Part shown: in pieces, positions 12,001 to 24,332 of the stretch
Layout: the number at the start of each line of letters is the position of its first letter
Numbering within the stretch: position 1 is the stretch's first letter
Assembly: GCA_023055355.1 (NCBI GenBank)
Contig: JALJCS010000009.1
Span: forward strand, 46,778,501-46,842,500
Direction of reading: 5' to 3'
DNA length: 64,000 bases
Origin: Agelaius tricolor
Taxonomy: Eukaryota; Chordata; Aves; Passeriformes; Icteridae
Notes under the pieces: model-generated
Database searches by the model: none
Told to the model about the DNA's origin: nothing
What the model saw: the letters and a program-made list of their open reading frames with translations, nothing else
Made by a program: the position numbers and the translations under genes

Positions 12001-15000
12001 AGACCCACTAACTATTGTGTTTAGCAACACAAAGACAACGCTCTGTTCTTATAAAATTCAGCAAAGCTTTAGGCAGGGAGATTTACATAGCAAAATCCCT
12101 TGGCAATAGAATTCATCAGCTTCTGGAATTATTGGAAATGAAGCAGGGCATGCATTTGTCAGGGTGTGCTCCATCCTTTTTTGCCCTGACAGACTTGCTG
12201 TACCACAGTTTAATCCTTGCTCTTGGAGGATGCTCAGGGTGCATCAGTCATACATCATTTAAACTGGACCTGAGCAAAATAAGGAAAGGAGAAAATATCC
12301 CTCTCATTTATGACGGGGAAGGCTGCAAGTGGCTTCTGCTGTTCTGGAAGTCCTGTTTGTTACATTCAGAACTATTCATAGTGACAACATTATTCATATT
12401 TTGTGCTATTTTAAGAGTAAAGAAAATACTTGAATCATTAAAGCTTTAAAGTAGCAAATGAAGTTTTGTTAAATATTTACCTTAGAAAATATTTCACTGC
12501 AAAAATCTTAAAAGTGTTGCTTATGAAAAGGCAATTGCATTATTTCTAATTGAATATTGTAAGATTTTTGGACTGAACATACTTGGAAATGTCTGTACCA
12601 TAGTCCTATAGAGACAACTGAAACAATTCTTCTAGAAGGGGACCAACTGCCCAAATTCTTGTTTCAGATTTTTTAACTAACTTCAGTGATCCTTTCAATA
12701 TCTTTGAATCAGTAATTTTTTAAAAGGAAACAGGTTTTTGTCTTCAGAAGCATAGTTGGACGCCCATATTATAATTCTGACAGGTAATTTAACACAGGCA
12801 GATGGAAAATGTTACCAGTGATCTTTAAGAACCAGCAAAGGACTTTAGTGTTGTCATTAACATTTGCATCATTGTCAAGAACATAGTTTCTTACTTAATT
12901 TCTCATAACTGTTCTTAGATTTTTGTATTAATTTATTGGAAAAAATGGCATAAAATGTAATAGAATTATGTATATTATGGAAAATAGCAATTTATAATTC
13001 ATAATCTATCTCAGCTCTCTTTTTATTCACAAATTACTGTTAGAATGTTGCCTGGCATCAGGCAACTTTTTTTCCTCAGAAATTTAGAAGGTTTGTTATC
13101 TTATTTACTCAAGGTTTATGCTAGCAAAATGCCGGACAAGTAACTGAAAAAAAGACTCAAATCCTGAATAGATCAAGAGCCAGTCAAACTAAAATGGACA
13201 TATACCACAAAAAAAATCCCAAAAAACCCTAATTCAGAGTTGTGCTGCAGCTTTCTAAATCATTGCCACACACAAAGGCCCACCCAGAAATGAGGACCCC
13301 CCCTGCAAAAGGCTCTGTACACAAACACCTTCAGAAGCTGTCATGATCTTGATATAAATTACCTGCTTATCTATGTGATAAGTGCTCTGAACAAGTTCAT
13401 ATTTTCATCACAGAGATATGAAACAGAAGTGTGGCAAGGCAGACAGATATTTTAATTTAATGGAGGAGAAAAAATATTAGCCAAGACCTCCAAGGTATTT
13501 TCTAACCTAGATCTAGGTCTTGACAGCAGCCAGAGATAACTGTAGGGGCAAGAAAGTGAAGAGAACACCAATTCTTCCTGCATATTTTCATTGGCATGGA
13601 ATTACATTTCCATTTCCCTGCAGCCTCTGTGAGTCCCCCTAAACTACTGGATTTTGGGTTCCAGCACAGAAAGGGACATGGGATATGTCAGTACCAAGCA
13701 AGACTCCAAATCCTGTCCTCTTTGCACTCATTTGCTTCGTGGGGTTCCCCTAGGACAGCCAACAGATGTTTAAATGAAACCACATGGTGGGTTCTTTCTG
13801 CTGTATCTTGTAAAATTCTGTGACAGGGCATAGAGGAATTAGTTAAAAATGACTTGTGGTTTCATCATTTTCCAAGCTCCATGATGCTTCCTGCTTTGAT
13901 TTTCAGAGGCCACATGTAGCATTAGAGAATAAACCAAATTTCTCCATGTTTAACCCTTTCTTTTATATACCAGCAGATGCTTTTTCTCTATAGACTCCCC
14001 TATTAATCTATGGAAGGTGTTTACTTGCAGAAAATATGTCACTATCCCACCTTTTTAATACAGAAAGCCATGACTGATGATGTGCCTCAAGAGTATGTCA
14101 ACAACTGAATATGTACACAACTGAAAGATTCAGCACAGCCAGTGTTTAAAATATTTTCTTTTTTTTCTTTTTATTTATGGCAAAGGATCAATACAAAGCT
14201 GCATCTTGTAGAGTGAACAGCTTTTTTTTGTTTCGTTTTGTTTTGGTTTTTTTTGTTTGTTTTGTTTTGGGGAAAAAAACTTGACTGGTTATTGTGGTTA
14301 TTTATGTCTCAACATTAATGATGCTCCTATGACAGCGAAAGTTCACAAATGGATTGATGGTTAAAGCAGAAAAAGAGACAATGAGCAGTAAAACAGTGAA
14401 AGAAAAAGAAATAAACAGAGTTTTTTTACAGACAACTGGTGAATTTTGTTTGGTATGGAAAGCTGGGCTCCAACCATTCCTTGACAAAGTGAATAATGAA
14501 TACAATAAATTTTGTATGGCAGAATTTGTTGTGACAATACTTTTCTAGAGCTTAAAATGCAACTGGTAATTATACAGATATTAATTCTGATGAGTGTGTT
14601 TTGAAGGTGCCAGAATACCAAATGTAGAAGTAACATCTTTCCTCTTCACTGCAAGGAAAGAGAATATTTGTGTGCACCTCAAACAAGTTAAATATGAAGA
14701 TGACTGATATGAATTTTTTCCCCCTGACAAAATTATTTGTTTTAAAATGAAAATTTTAGAGTCAGGGTCTGTGTTTACAGAAATGTGGGAATTAGGTGGG
14801 GAAGGAGAGGTCCATCATCATCTCAAACAGAAGAACAGGGGAACAAAATATTTCTTTGTAATCTTCTTGTGGAACCTGCTTTAATTCAGGGGCTTTCAAG
14901 TTATAAAACTTGCAGATCCCTAATAATTTTTCAATAGAAAAAGACACTTCTGTGTACTAAGCCCATTAAAATATGACTGATTTTCCAAGTGACTTGCTAC

Positions 15001-18000
15001 TAGGAAAAATCCACATGTCTCTAAAGCTACCTATCTGATCTTAAGATACACATTTCTTTAGTCTGGAATGCTCAAGCCAGGATTAGTTATTCTAGGCACT
15101 TGCAACAGAAACTTATGGACTTTTACTGGTAGAAAAATCAGGGTGAGGGGGAAGGGAGAGAGGCTCTAACAACCCTGGTTACAGCCAGCTATGTGTAATA
15201 AAGTCTTTAATTAAGTAGTGCGAGTGAACTCTGTGAGCTCTTTTGGGATGGGAAGGTGGAGAGAGTGGGATTAGAGCCCACAGCACTAAATCAACATGCA
15301 CAATTACAGGCACATATGGTGCAAGTGGAATTCAGTAGAAGTTTGAGACATCTGAGGCCAAATCAGCCTCACTGCTGTAAAGTTATCCCCTTAAAGGACA
15401 GCAGCAGAGGTCATGGCAGCTCATGCCAAATATAAAATTGAGAACTGGAGGCAGGAAACAGTGTTCAGATGTTACCAAGCTTTAAACCTGTTTTATGGCT
15501 GCTTTGGGCCCTCCATTTGTGCAGACACTGCACACCAAACCTGCTCTGACCACGTCAGGTACAGCACGGCCTCGTTTTTTAACCACCGTGAAAACAGCAG
15601 CTGTGTGCCCGCGTTATGTGGGATATTGGAACATGTTTGTGAAAATTAATTGCTGGACATTAATGTATTTATAGCTTCCCTGTTCCCATTCTAATTCAAA
15701 ATGTATTTGAATTCTTATCTTCCATATGTAGTAACAAAATATAAACCTCTCATCTGAATGAGACAGAGCAAAGTGGGACAGGATCAAGAAACAGGACACG
15801 GCTCCCAGCTGTGCACTGCAGAAAGTTCTCTGTGAAATGAACAGTGGCTACTAGGGCAGGATGAAAAAACCCCAGAACCTTTACTTTATCAAAGGTATCT
15901 TACAGCCTGAGTTTTAAAAAGGATTCTATACTTAAAATAAAATTTAAAAAAAAAGGAATACACTCTATCCAAGACAGAAGACCGTGTCTTTGTCTAAAAT
16001 AGATTACTACATCCATTCCTTAACTCATAAACTTCAGCCCACAAGGTCAACTGGGTCTTATGGAGGCTGACCAAACCTTTTCTCAAAATCATCTACTTTA
16101 AGCAGGATAAGACTTTCCACAGCCTAAGGGCAACAGAGGTAGGAAGAGAATTGACATCAATTTCCAACTTGCAGAAGCAAGCCTTTGACTTTCAAACACA
16201 CCTTCCTCACTGAGAAAATGATATAACTGTGGATTTTTTTTATTCATTATTATCTTTTTCTAGAAACACTTTTTCCTACAAAACTTAAATTTCTGTGCTA
16301 TATCTGACTTAGGAATAAATTCACAAAGATTACTTTTATTAGCAAATTCCCTAACTTTTAGAACAAGTGGTATTAAAATCACTCATACACCTGGGAAAAC
16401 TGAGGAAACTGTTATGAAACAATCTTTACATATGGTATTGAGGCCACATTTGCTGCAAGATGACAGACTAGTACTTATGGACTTTGCATACTGCTAACCA
16501 CTTAATATCTGCTGGTATCATCATCATGACAGACAAACAATATTTCTGCTGGTCCCAGCAGTTCAACACTGCATTTATCCCATGTAGAATACAATACACG
16601 TATCCAAGTACATAGATGAAAATAGAATTTTGAATCAGTGCTGAACCTGCAACCTTTTATCCTTTTGATCAAGGAGTCTGCTAAGAGAAACATTATTGAT
16701 CTAGGGTTCAGTGCAGCTTTGCTGTGTAACTATTTTATGAATATGTGGTCTGGTAGTGCAGGGGATCTTGTTTCCATGCTGCCGTCAGGGGAACGTGCTT
16801 CCAGGGTTTCCCTGTTTTTTCAGAGTGGTAGCTCAGGGATGGAAAGGCTCCCTAGATTAATTAAAAGCTGTCTCAGAGGTGGTGAGACCATGGGAAAGGG
16901 GTGGGTTAAACCTCATGGGCTCTCCAGGTGGACACAGGCAGCAGTTTTTGCAGCCTGACCAAGAAAGCAAACCACAGGGACAAGAGACAAGGGGAAATGA
17001 AAAAGGGGGAACAAAGCTGGCATGGATACAGAGCATTCCTTGGTTGGAATTGTACCTGCTTCTTTGTGGTTCCCTTCTACATTCATGTTTTACTTCATGG
17101 AGGTAATTTAGTAGTTAGTTATCATGAATATTGTTTCTAGGGCTAGAGACAATGAGCCCAGGGCTGCTAAGGCAGCAGTGATAAATCACAGGGAAGCCCA
17201 GCCTGTGCGTGGTGGGAGCAGTGTGAGTCAGCTGAGGGGTGATGGATTCTGGGGGTTATTTATTCCAGAGGATGCCAGGGTGAGCTGGAAGTGCAGTTGT
17301 CCCTGTGGTGACTGCAACAAATCATCTGATTAATAAAGTTTGTGTTTTAATCCCAGCGAATTTGAAAGGTCGATGTGTTTTGTAGTCCTCCCATTTTTCT
17401 CTCCTCTTGTTTAAAAGAGAAATGGCTGAATGTAAATATATTTAGCAAGCAGGTAGCAAAATGTCACTGCAACTGGGCATCTAATAACTAAACTAAAAGT
17501 CAGATTAGTACATAATAGTTATAGTTGCCAGCTGCCTGAAAATGTTGCCTAATATTAACATGAAGAGCACCTTGACTGTGGATAATTTTTATCACTCATA
17601 TTTCTGCATCTAATAAAAGCTAGTTTAGTTCTCACGACTTCTATTTCCCTTGCAAAATGAGAAAAAAGGAGAAAAATTACTGCTTATTTCAGACTCCAGC
17701 ATCCCCCAGAGTCTGAGTCACGCTTTACCCCTAGTTCAGCAGGGCAAAAACATAATCTGATTCAATCCTCCCCATAGGTAGCTGGAGATTGGTGGGATTT
17801 TTGAAAGGGGGCTAATGCAGGGAGATAAGTTACACATGTCCAATGCAGGATAGCAAGTTGCTGCTGATTAGTGATCTTCTGTAATGGTAATGCAGCCCAG
17901 TCTTCAGGGGATTGCAATTGATCTCTTTTGAAGACACACAGTGTGCCCCTTCATTGACCCAGTCTCTGAGGCTGCACAGCACACTGGCAGTGGAGGATGA

Positions 18001-21000
18001 GAACAACTTTGAAAAGCAATGTTAAAAATTCAGCTTAAATCAAGACAATTTCCAGGTTTTGTTTGTTTGCTTGCTTTTAGAAGTGTTCCATTGCTGTGTC
18101 AATGCTACTGCAGTTAATAGAGCTAAGGGCAATTTTAAATCCCAAATATCTGGGTTGTTTACCCCCTGATGGTTATGGCAATCACAAGTTTTGACAATGG
18201 CTGCTTGTTCAGTGGCATCCTGGAAAGAATCCTTTCCCTGAAATCAGAGAAATCTGCAAAATCAGACTGAGCTGTGCCATTCCTCCCAGAAATTTGTTTG
18301 AACTTATCTGCAGAATTTCACTGGTGGGGACTCTGCTAACTTCCTAGACATTTATTCCCACTGCTTGCTTAAACAAAGAGATTTCTACATCAGAATTGGT
18401 GAGCACAGTTGACATAGATGCTCAGGGAGTGAGAGACAGAAGGACACTTGGTTATATTTACAGAGGACATCTGTGCTGAAGTTGAACTTGGCTGCAGAGG
18501 GAAGCAGCACATTCTCAGTGTCAGGGGAAGAGGAATGCTTTGTTCTCTGTCCTGTGCCCCTCACCGAGTCTCTCAGCTCAAACCAAACAGCCCTGAGTGA
18601 ATTAAACAAGTTCATGCTCTCCTCCTACTCCAAGACAGCCTCGGCCAAAAGCAGTGGGGAAAAATCCTCCTTAGGGTTCACCTGTAATGTTCTCAGAAAT
18701 AAATGGTGATCAGTGGCTAATTTAAAGTCCTGTGTAGCTCCCCAATTTCTGAGTTTCTCCAAAAGATCTCCTGTTAATAAGGCATTACTGCTTCAAACTT
18801 CATCATCACAAGCCCTGCACAGCAACTAGATGTCAATAAAATGCCCACAAACATTGTTGTAATGTGACATGGAATTTAGCAAACTAGATTAGAAAAGCAA
18901 AACCTTCTAGCTCCTTACAAATTTTCTACTGTCAGCTCCAAATTCAGACATTTTCCTATGAGCTATAAACCACCCCAATTTTGCACTTGATTATTTTTCT
19001 GAGGGAGAATGAATTCTTGACACATTTGAAACAGGGAGATTTTAAGAAAAAGAAATTTGGATCCAAGAGGTTGCAGAGCTCACAGGGCACCAACTATTTG
19101 TCTGTTGTGCCTCTTCCTGATTAAAATCCTTTCAACCAAGCTATGTAAGCTCTGTACTCTTATCATCCTTGGCTAGCTCAGGCACATGGAAATTTACTAA
19201 AAATGGGTTTTGGCTGATCCTAGAACATCATAACAGCAGTTCCTAAAGAAGAGTGTTTTCCAGGGGATTTTGGTGCAATTTGTCCTTTTGTAACTCCAAA
19301 TATCTGCACCTCCATAGGTGCTGCTGCTTTGAAGAGCTTTGTGTGTTCTGTTGTGAGTGCAGGTGGTCAAACCCAGCACAAATCCATGTGCAGGGATGCA
19401 CTTTGCCAATCACAATTCCAGCACTGAAGGGTTGTGTGCCGATGGCTGATGTGCAGCCAACCCACCTGTCAAGACACAGGGAGAAATTACTTAAAATGAA
19501 GAACCCCTGGTGTAAATCAAATATTGATGAAAGGAGGCCTTTAATCACCTGCCTGCAGCTCCACGAGGCACGATGAGAGTTGATTTCAGACTTATTTACT
19601 GAGTTCCTTTCACCTTTCCCCCCTTCATTAATTTGCTGGGAAATGCTAAATGGGGAGGTAGAAGCCTGTTGGCTAAAGGACAGATTTTTTTGCAAGCACT
19701 GCTGGTTCTGATACTCTTCCTCTCTACTTTTCTGCTTAAAGGAGACCTTCCCACATATACACACACTGTGCACAATGAGCTGTGCAGTTGTGGCACTATC
19801 TACATTTTATTCAAAACCACAATATATTTACTCAGTGTTCTTCCAGCTGCATGTTTTAGACCTGCTCGTTAGTCTTGAGTCCTCTCTGGCTCTTTTTATC
19901 TTGGGAGATTTGACCATGGGTGCAGGTAAAAGGACTTCACAGCTTAAAGCTCCTTTAATCAGGTGGTTTGTCTTTTTCTGCTTGCTCACTTCTGCTTAGG
20001 GGCAGATGGGGGAGAGAGTTTGGAAGAAATTGGATAAGAGAATTGGAATTAAGAGATGATAGGCCCACATCTTTCCATTCAGTTTTAGGGATCTGACCAC
20101 TAGCCAGGCACACTATTTTGGCCAGGGACGTTGCATTTTTTGATTGCTTGGCGCTTTTTCTCTGTCCTGGATTAAGAAGAGTTCAAAGCTAAAAAGGAAA
20201 GAGAGAATGGAATGAAAACAGTCGATTGGGGGGCTGTGAAAGACAACATTGCTGTGAAGCTGGGATAATAAACAGTGACCCATGATGATCATTACTGAGC
20301 AGCTACAAAAGCACTGGGAAAAAGGGAAACATCACTCAGCTGCAATAGAGTCTTTAAGTGACTGGTCTGAACATCCGCTCAGATGGTTGGGAAATCAGCA
20401 GGGCTTGAGGGAGCCCAGACATTTTGCTATTAAAAACCTTGATGTCCTCTCAGCACTGATGGCAGGAACACGTCTGGAGGTGCAGAGCATCTGTTCAGCT
20501 CCCTCTCCTGAAGCTGGCTGCAGTCTCAGCACGGAGAACATTTAACTGTTTCCCCCATGCACTTCCTGCCTGATGCAGGATGCTGTCTCCCACAGCAATA
20601 AAGGAAATGATAGCCTCCCATATACATTCAAGTAATAATAAAATAAGAAGTAGGTAATAATAACCAGAGCCATATGAAATATGCACTTCATGAACCAAAA
20701 TTAAACTGGAGAAATGGCTAGGTCAGGGCTCATAAACTGAACATAATCTCCTGTGCTTTACGCCTCCCTCCCCAAAAGCAAATTAAATTTTAATGATTTT
20801 TGGAAGCTTTGACTGCTAAATACCATTTCCAACCTTCTGTATGAAATGACAGCATAACCCTAAGGCCAGTGAAAGTGGCCAAGACCGTGTACTTTTACAC
20901 TCAGTGTGTTGGATTATTCCCTGATGTATAGAACATACATCCTGGTGGGATGATGCAACCAGTTAGGACTGGAAGTTCTGCTCAGAGCTCAGGACATCAA

Positions 21001-21039
21001 GGTGACTGAGAGGGGGACTTCAGTGTCCACCAGGATCAG
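9063..21039. other. Long non-coding stretch without recognisable gene
   Basis: I found no exon, RNA gene or clear mobile element in these 12 kb. The longest open frames (for example 12,015-12,449 on the plus strand) have no recognisable domain and fit chance expectation. Local oddities are a hairpin followed by seven T at 13,047-13,073, a T/G low-complexity patch at 14,221-14,270 and an A-rich patch near 15,930-15,955. Diverged repeats could be hidden here. Confidence 0.65.
14221..14272. repeat. T/G low-complexity patch (TTTTG-type)
   Basis: The patch consists of TTTTG, TTTCG and TTTGTT words with runs of up to eight T, ending in GGGG and then an A run. This kind of low-complexity DNA often marks degenerate A-rich tails (here in antisense) or simple slippage. 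No element is recognised next to it. Confidence 0.7.
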
Positions 21040-21322
21040 AAGGGAGGGTTTCAGGAGGATGTCAGGAGCTAAGCAAGGACAAGAGGAAAAGGCAGAAACT
21101 GATGGACAGGAGGTTCCACCTGAATATGAGGAAGGATTTTGCTGTGCAGGGACCGAGCACTGGGACAGGTTGCCCAGAGAGGTGAAGATTCTCCTTCACT
21201 GGAGATATTCCAGAACTTTCTGGACATAATCCTGTGCCGTGTGCTCTGGGATGGCCCTGCTAGAGCAGATGAGCCACTGTGGTCCCTTCCAACCTGACCC
21301 GCTCTGGGATTCTGTGATCTCT
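21040..21322 (+). mobile_element. CR1 LINE, 3' end fragment
   Basis: This is a 5'-truncated CR1 retrotransposon in plus orientation. Diagnostic phrases occur in family order: GGATGTCAGGAGCTAAGCAA, GGTTCCACCTGAATATGAGG, GGACAGGTTGCCCAGAGAGG, CTCCTTCACTGGAGATATTC, GGTCCCTTCCAACCTGACC and the tail-like GATTCTGTGATCT. The 3' octamer repeat of CR1 is reduced to a single imperfect copy. No usable reverse-transcriptase reading frame remains, because this is essentially the region after ORF2. Open frames on the two strands here (about 21,002-21,229 and 21,069-21,347) are by-products of the repeat. The 5' edge is uncertain by a few tens of bases. Confidence 0.92.
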
Positions 21323-22554
21323 GCTGCTCTAATGCTGACAGTGCCATGAAAAATCCCTCCTAGAGCAGAAGACAAGGGTGCTGTGTTCACTTTACATAAA
21401 ATTAAACATCCACGCTAACTGTAATATGTTGGGAGATAAGGCTTAAATTATTCTGCAAAGGTAATTTATTGATATAACTCAAAAACTGCAAGGCTTTGCT
21501 TCAAAACACAGGTACGCTTCTTTTTTTGTCCTTTTTACTTATTTTTTTCACTACTACTCTATTGATATAAGTACTTCATATTCTGAACTCTATTCAGTAT
21601 CCATAAATCAGGATGATAAAAGAAAATGAAAGCCTAACATGGTTTCTAAGATATTTCTTCAGCTTCAGATGAATTTTTTAGTCTTTGATTGAAATTTCAG
21701 GTGTTAAGCTGGGAAGTAAAACAGCACAAAATTTATGTGGACCACAGCAAGAAAGTTTTTAGGACCCTGGTCTAATGTGTCTGGGATAAAGAAAAGGAAC
21801 TCAGTCTAAAATGCAGGAGAGGCTGTACCTAAGTCAAACAACAGGTAACTCCTCACACCAAATACTTCCTCCATGTTCATCTCAGCTGCCAAATAAACAG
21901 CTAAAATTGGCAGCAGATTTTTAAAGGGCTGTTGGTGGCTTATTCAGTTACTTGAATTGGTTTTTTGGTATACATATTTGTTTAAAGCTTGTTTGTTTTC
22001 AAATAAAATGAACACAAAATGCAAGAGTAAACTGGAAGAGTAAAAGCTTTCTTAAATATATTCTGCACTGACTCAGATGTATTAAATAAATTTGCATGAA
22101 AAAAGGATGGGGTTTTTGAGAGCTTTCTAAGCATACAAAATCATGGCATTCACAATAAAAGGCAAAACATCAAACAAACTTCAACTTTCATGATAAACAA
22201 ATATTATTTCTACTGCCAACCTGTACATCACCATTCATTTAAAAATAATCTGCAATGATGAATCTTTCCTGTTTTACAGAAGAAGAAATAGGAATTAAAT
22301 TTCATACAGTCAGCAGAAAAAATCTGGACTAAAACTTGTTCCCAACTCATCCTGTTCTGATTGTTGGACACACTGGGAATTAGAATTAGTGTTTGTATTC
22401 TGTGTTGTTTAGAAGTATGGGAAAAGTGACTGGCAGAACACAAGAAAGGCAGAGGAGATGCATAAATTTTAAAAAAGCCATCCTTTTCTGATGTGAGACT
22501 GTGGCGCTGACAATTGCAGAACAAGCCTCTCTTTACAAAAATCAGATCATCTCC
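21323..22554. other. Non-coding stretch, nothing recognised
   Basis: The DNA is AT-rich with T-runs at about 21,520 and 21,541. No gene, recognised repeat or structured element is visible. Confidence 0.65.
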
Positions 22555-22830
22555 GGGTCATTATCACACTTGCAAAACCTCTGAGCATCGCTGACTTTTC
22601 ACAGCTTTTGTGCTCGCCCATCTGTCATCGCATCCTTGTCTTCCTCGCACGCCGGGGGATGAATGGCAGGGAAAGCAGCGGGGTAATTACCGGGGCTGCT
22701 GCCTCGGGAGGTGCCCCCTTTTGTGCGGGCCAGCTCTGATGTATTCCATAGAGACACGCAGAACACTCGGGAGCGCTCCTGCGCTGCCTCATCTCAATAC
22801 TTGGGGGGCTGGAGAAGACGCATTAAACAC
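22555..22830. promoter_or_regulatory. Small CpG-rich cluster (candidate regulatory element)
   Basis: About 16 CpG dinucleotides fall within roughly 250 bases (for example in CTCGCACGCCGG, GGTAATTACCGGGG and AGCGCTCCTGCGC), while the surrounding 20 kb has very few. I see no clear ORF, known repeat or TATA box. It could be a small CpG island (promoter of an unannotated or non-coding transcript), a conserved enhancer, or the GC-rich end of an unrecognised repeat. The composition is directly visible; the regulatory role is inference. Confidence 0.35.
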
Positions 22831-23107
22831 ACAAAAATAATAATAAATAAAAACAAAAGGATAAGGAGACTCATGACGTACAGATAAACGTATTTGGTTG
22901 AAGGACTGCGATGCTCAGAGGTTTTGCTCATTTTATTTGAAAACAAACAAACTTTAAACAAATATGTAAACCAAATAACCAGTTCAAGTAATAATGAATA
23001 AGCCACCAACAACTTATTGCCATTTAACTTTCCAACCCACTCACATTGTAATAAGCTCACAAATAAAAATGTGGTTGCACAATAAACTCCAGGAGATGCT
23101 TGCTGGT
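22831..23107. other. AT-rich spacer before the retroelement nest
   Basis: No gene is visible. The stretch includes an AATAATAATAAATAAAAACA-type low-complexity patch near 22,836 and is otherwise unremarkable. Confidence 0.6.
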
Positions 23108-23235
23108 GAGAGGAAAGTTCATATCTTTAAAAATTATTTGATGGGTGGAGATATGGGTGTTAACATCTTTGAAATGCATCTTAATGTCTCTACTAGCTTC
23201 AGGAACCAGGTTTGCTGCAGAGCCCAGACAGCTTG
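23108..23235 (+). repeat. Dispersed repeat, copy A (pairs with 29,257-29,385)
   Basis: These 128 bases align along nearly their whole length with 29,257-29,385 in the same orientation, at about 80% identity by hand alignment (about 25 differences). Shared blocks include GTTAACATC, CAGGTTTG and CAGACA. Both copies can be read in one frame without stops, but the differences fall on codon positions 1, 2 and 3 about 7, 11 and 7 times. There is therefore no synonymous bias and no sign of coding constraint. It is an interspersed repeat, possibly part of an LTR. I cannot name the family. Confidence 0.75.
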
Positions 23236-23314
23236 GCTTCTGAAACAGAGAAGTGAATCTGCACAAAGCTGAACTTCTGAACTTTGGGGTAAAATAGTAG
23301 GTTCAAGGGGGAAT

Positions 23315-23480
23315 TACTGAAGGTAGGCGGCTCGGAAAGGCTGTGCCTTCCCAAAACCTCAGCCGATGGGTACCGAGAGGGGGCGATGAGAAAAAATGCC
23401 GCGAGGCCCAGAGCGGCAGTCAGGCGCTGGTTTGGGGAAGGATTTTTACAAGGGAGCGTGGAGAAATACGGGTAAGGAAA
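23315..23480. other. CpG-bearing segment next to copy A, probably retroelement-derived
   Basis: About a dozen CpGs lie in about 165 bases (GGCGGCTCGG, GCCGATGG, GCCGCGAGGCC, GGCGCTGG). It sits between repeat copy A and the gag-pro remnant, so it may be the leader or LTR portion of the same old retroelement. I cannot align it to anything within this window. A short CpG-bearing host element is the alternative. Confidence 0.35.
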
Positions 23481-23654
23481 GAACAGCGAGGACTGGGAAG
23501 CTCTCTGCTTCAAAACCTGCAGGCTAATAGAGAACCAGCTGCAAGTGGTTTGTACCGCCGGCCTCCAGGAGAGAGAAAGCAGGGAGGTGCTGCTCCTACA
23601 GCCCCAGCAATCCCCAGGACATTTTGGGACCACGGTGGAGGGACCTCGTGCTGC

Positions 23655-23835
23655 ACAGAGCTTTTGGGGCTGTACAGAGCTTGTGGGGCTGGCAGAGCTT
23701 GTGGGGCTGCAAGGTACAGAACAGGCTGTGGTGTGCCCTGTGAGGTACAGGGACAGGCTGTGGTGTGCAGTGTATGGTACAGGGATAGGATGTGGTGTAT
23801 GGTACAGGGACCACCTTTGGTGTACCCTGTAAGAG
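23655..23835 (+). repeat. Degenerate tandem repeats, two unit types
   Basis: First, GAGCTTGTGGGGCTG-like units repeat about three times (about 23,658-23,712). Then units of the form GGTACAGG..AGGCTGTGGTGTGC repeat about four times with decay (about 23,712-23,835). The repeats create long but low-information open frames on both strands, including a proline-rich 203-codon frame on the minus strand that I do not regard as a gene. Confidence 0.7.
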
Positions 23836-23899
23836 ATAATATGTCACCAAAGCCTGGCCTGATACACAAAGGGATTTTGTATGGCTCACTGGGGAGGTG

Positions 23900-24332
23900 A
23901 GTGATTTTGCAAAGAATTTGGTAGCTGTGAGATGGTGAGAGCCTACGTGCAGGGGATGGAGAGGTGGCTGAGTCTGCCAGGAATTGGTTAGAAAGGGATC
24001 TCGGAAAGATGTGAAAGAAGGGATGAGGAAAAGGTACAGGCAAGGATAATGGCACAGTTTTTACATCCCCCAATGGAAAAAGCACAGGGAGCCTCAGGAC
24101 AATATGGAAGGGGGAAGCCACCAGGACAGTGACTAGGAAGGATTCAATGTGCCATTTGTAAAAAAGACCATTAGAAATGGATTGTTAAGGGTGTCAGGAT
24201 CTGCTGTTGTACCTGAGCTCACCACACTGCAGCCCTTACTGGACCAAGAAGTGTTTCCTGCTAGACACGGGAACTTCTCTGTCTGATGTGAATTTTATGC
24301 CAAAGGGGGAAGAGTTTTCAGATGTTCTTTAG
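23900..24332 (+). pseudogene. Broken retroviral gag (nucleocapsid)-protease remnant
   Basis: Three landmarks of retroviral gag-pro occur in the expected order. (1) A stretch at about 23,992-24,060 encodes alternating acidic and basic residues (E/R/K/D), like the charged helix that precedes nucleocapsid in gamma-like Gag; a Gly/Lys/Pro-rich stretch follows up to a stop at 24,130. (2) At 24,148-24,171, after that stop, a half zinc knuckle Cys-x2-Cys-x3-His is seen. The family motif is C-x2-C-x4-H-x4-C, so one spacer residue and the last Cys are missing, and a stop follows at 24,172. (3) At 24,258-24,287, in another frame, LLDTG followed by T-S-L-S resembles the aspartic protease active site (usually D-T/S-G-A/S). 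That frame is open from 24,189 to a stop at 24,330. No reverse transcriptase or integrase was seen downstream. It is a dead fossil with in-frame stops and a frame change. Each landmark alone is weak; the order is what persuades. Confidence 0.45.

Noticed and set aside
12015..12449. 144-codon plus-strand open frame
   Set aside because: No recognisable domain, a non-ATG start and no convincing splice or Kozak context. The length is within chance expectation for 64 kb in six frames.
13047..13073. Hairpin (8-base arms GTTGCCTG/CAGGCAAC, 4-base loop) followed by seven T, resembling a bacterial terminator
   Set aside because: The window is vertebrate, where this terminator type does not work, and no Pol III gene is recognised upstream of the T-run. 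Short hairpins of this size occur by chance.
21002..21347. Open frames on both strands near 21.1 kb
   Set aside because: They are translations of the CR1 3' end, which is non-coding in the element.
23510..24121. 203-codon minus-strand open frame, the longest in the window
   Set aside because: It lies antisense to the degenerate GGTACAGG repeats and the gag remnant. It is rich in Pro, Ser, Thr and Cys because of repeated units, with no known domain.
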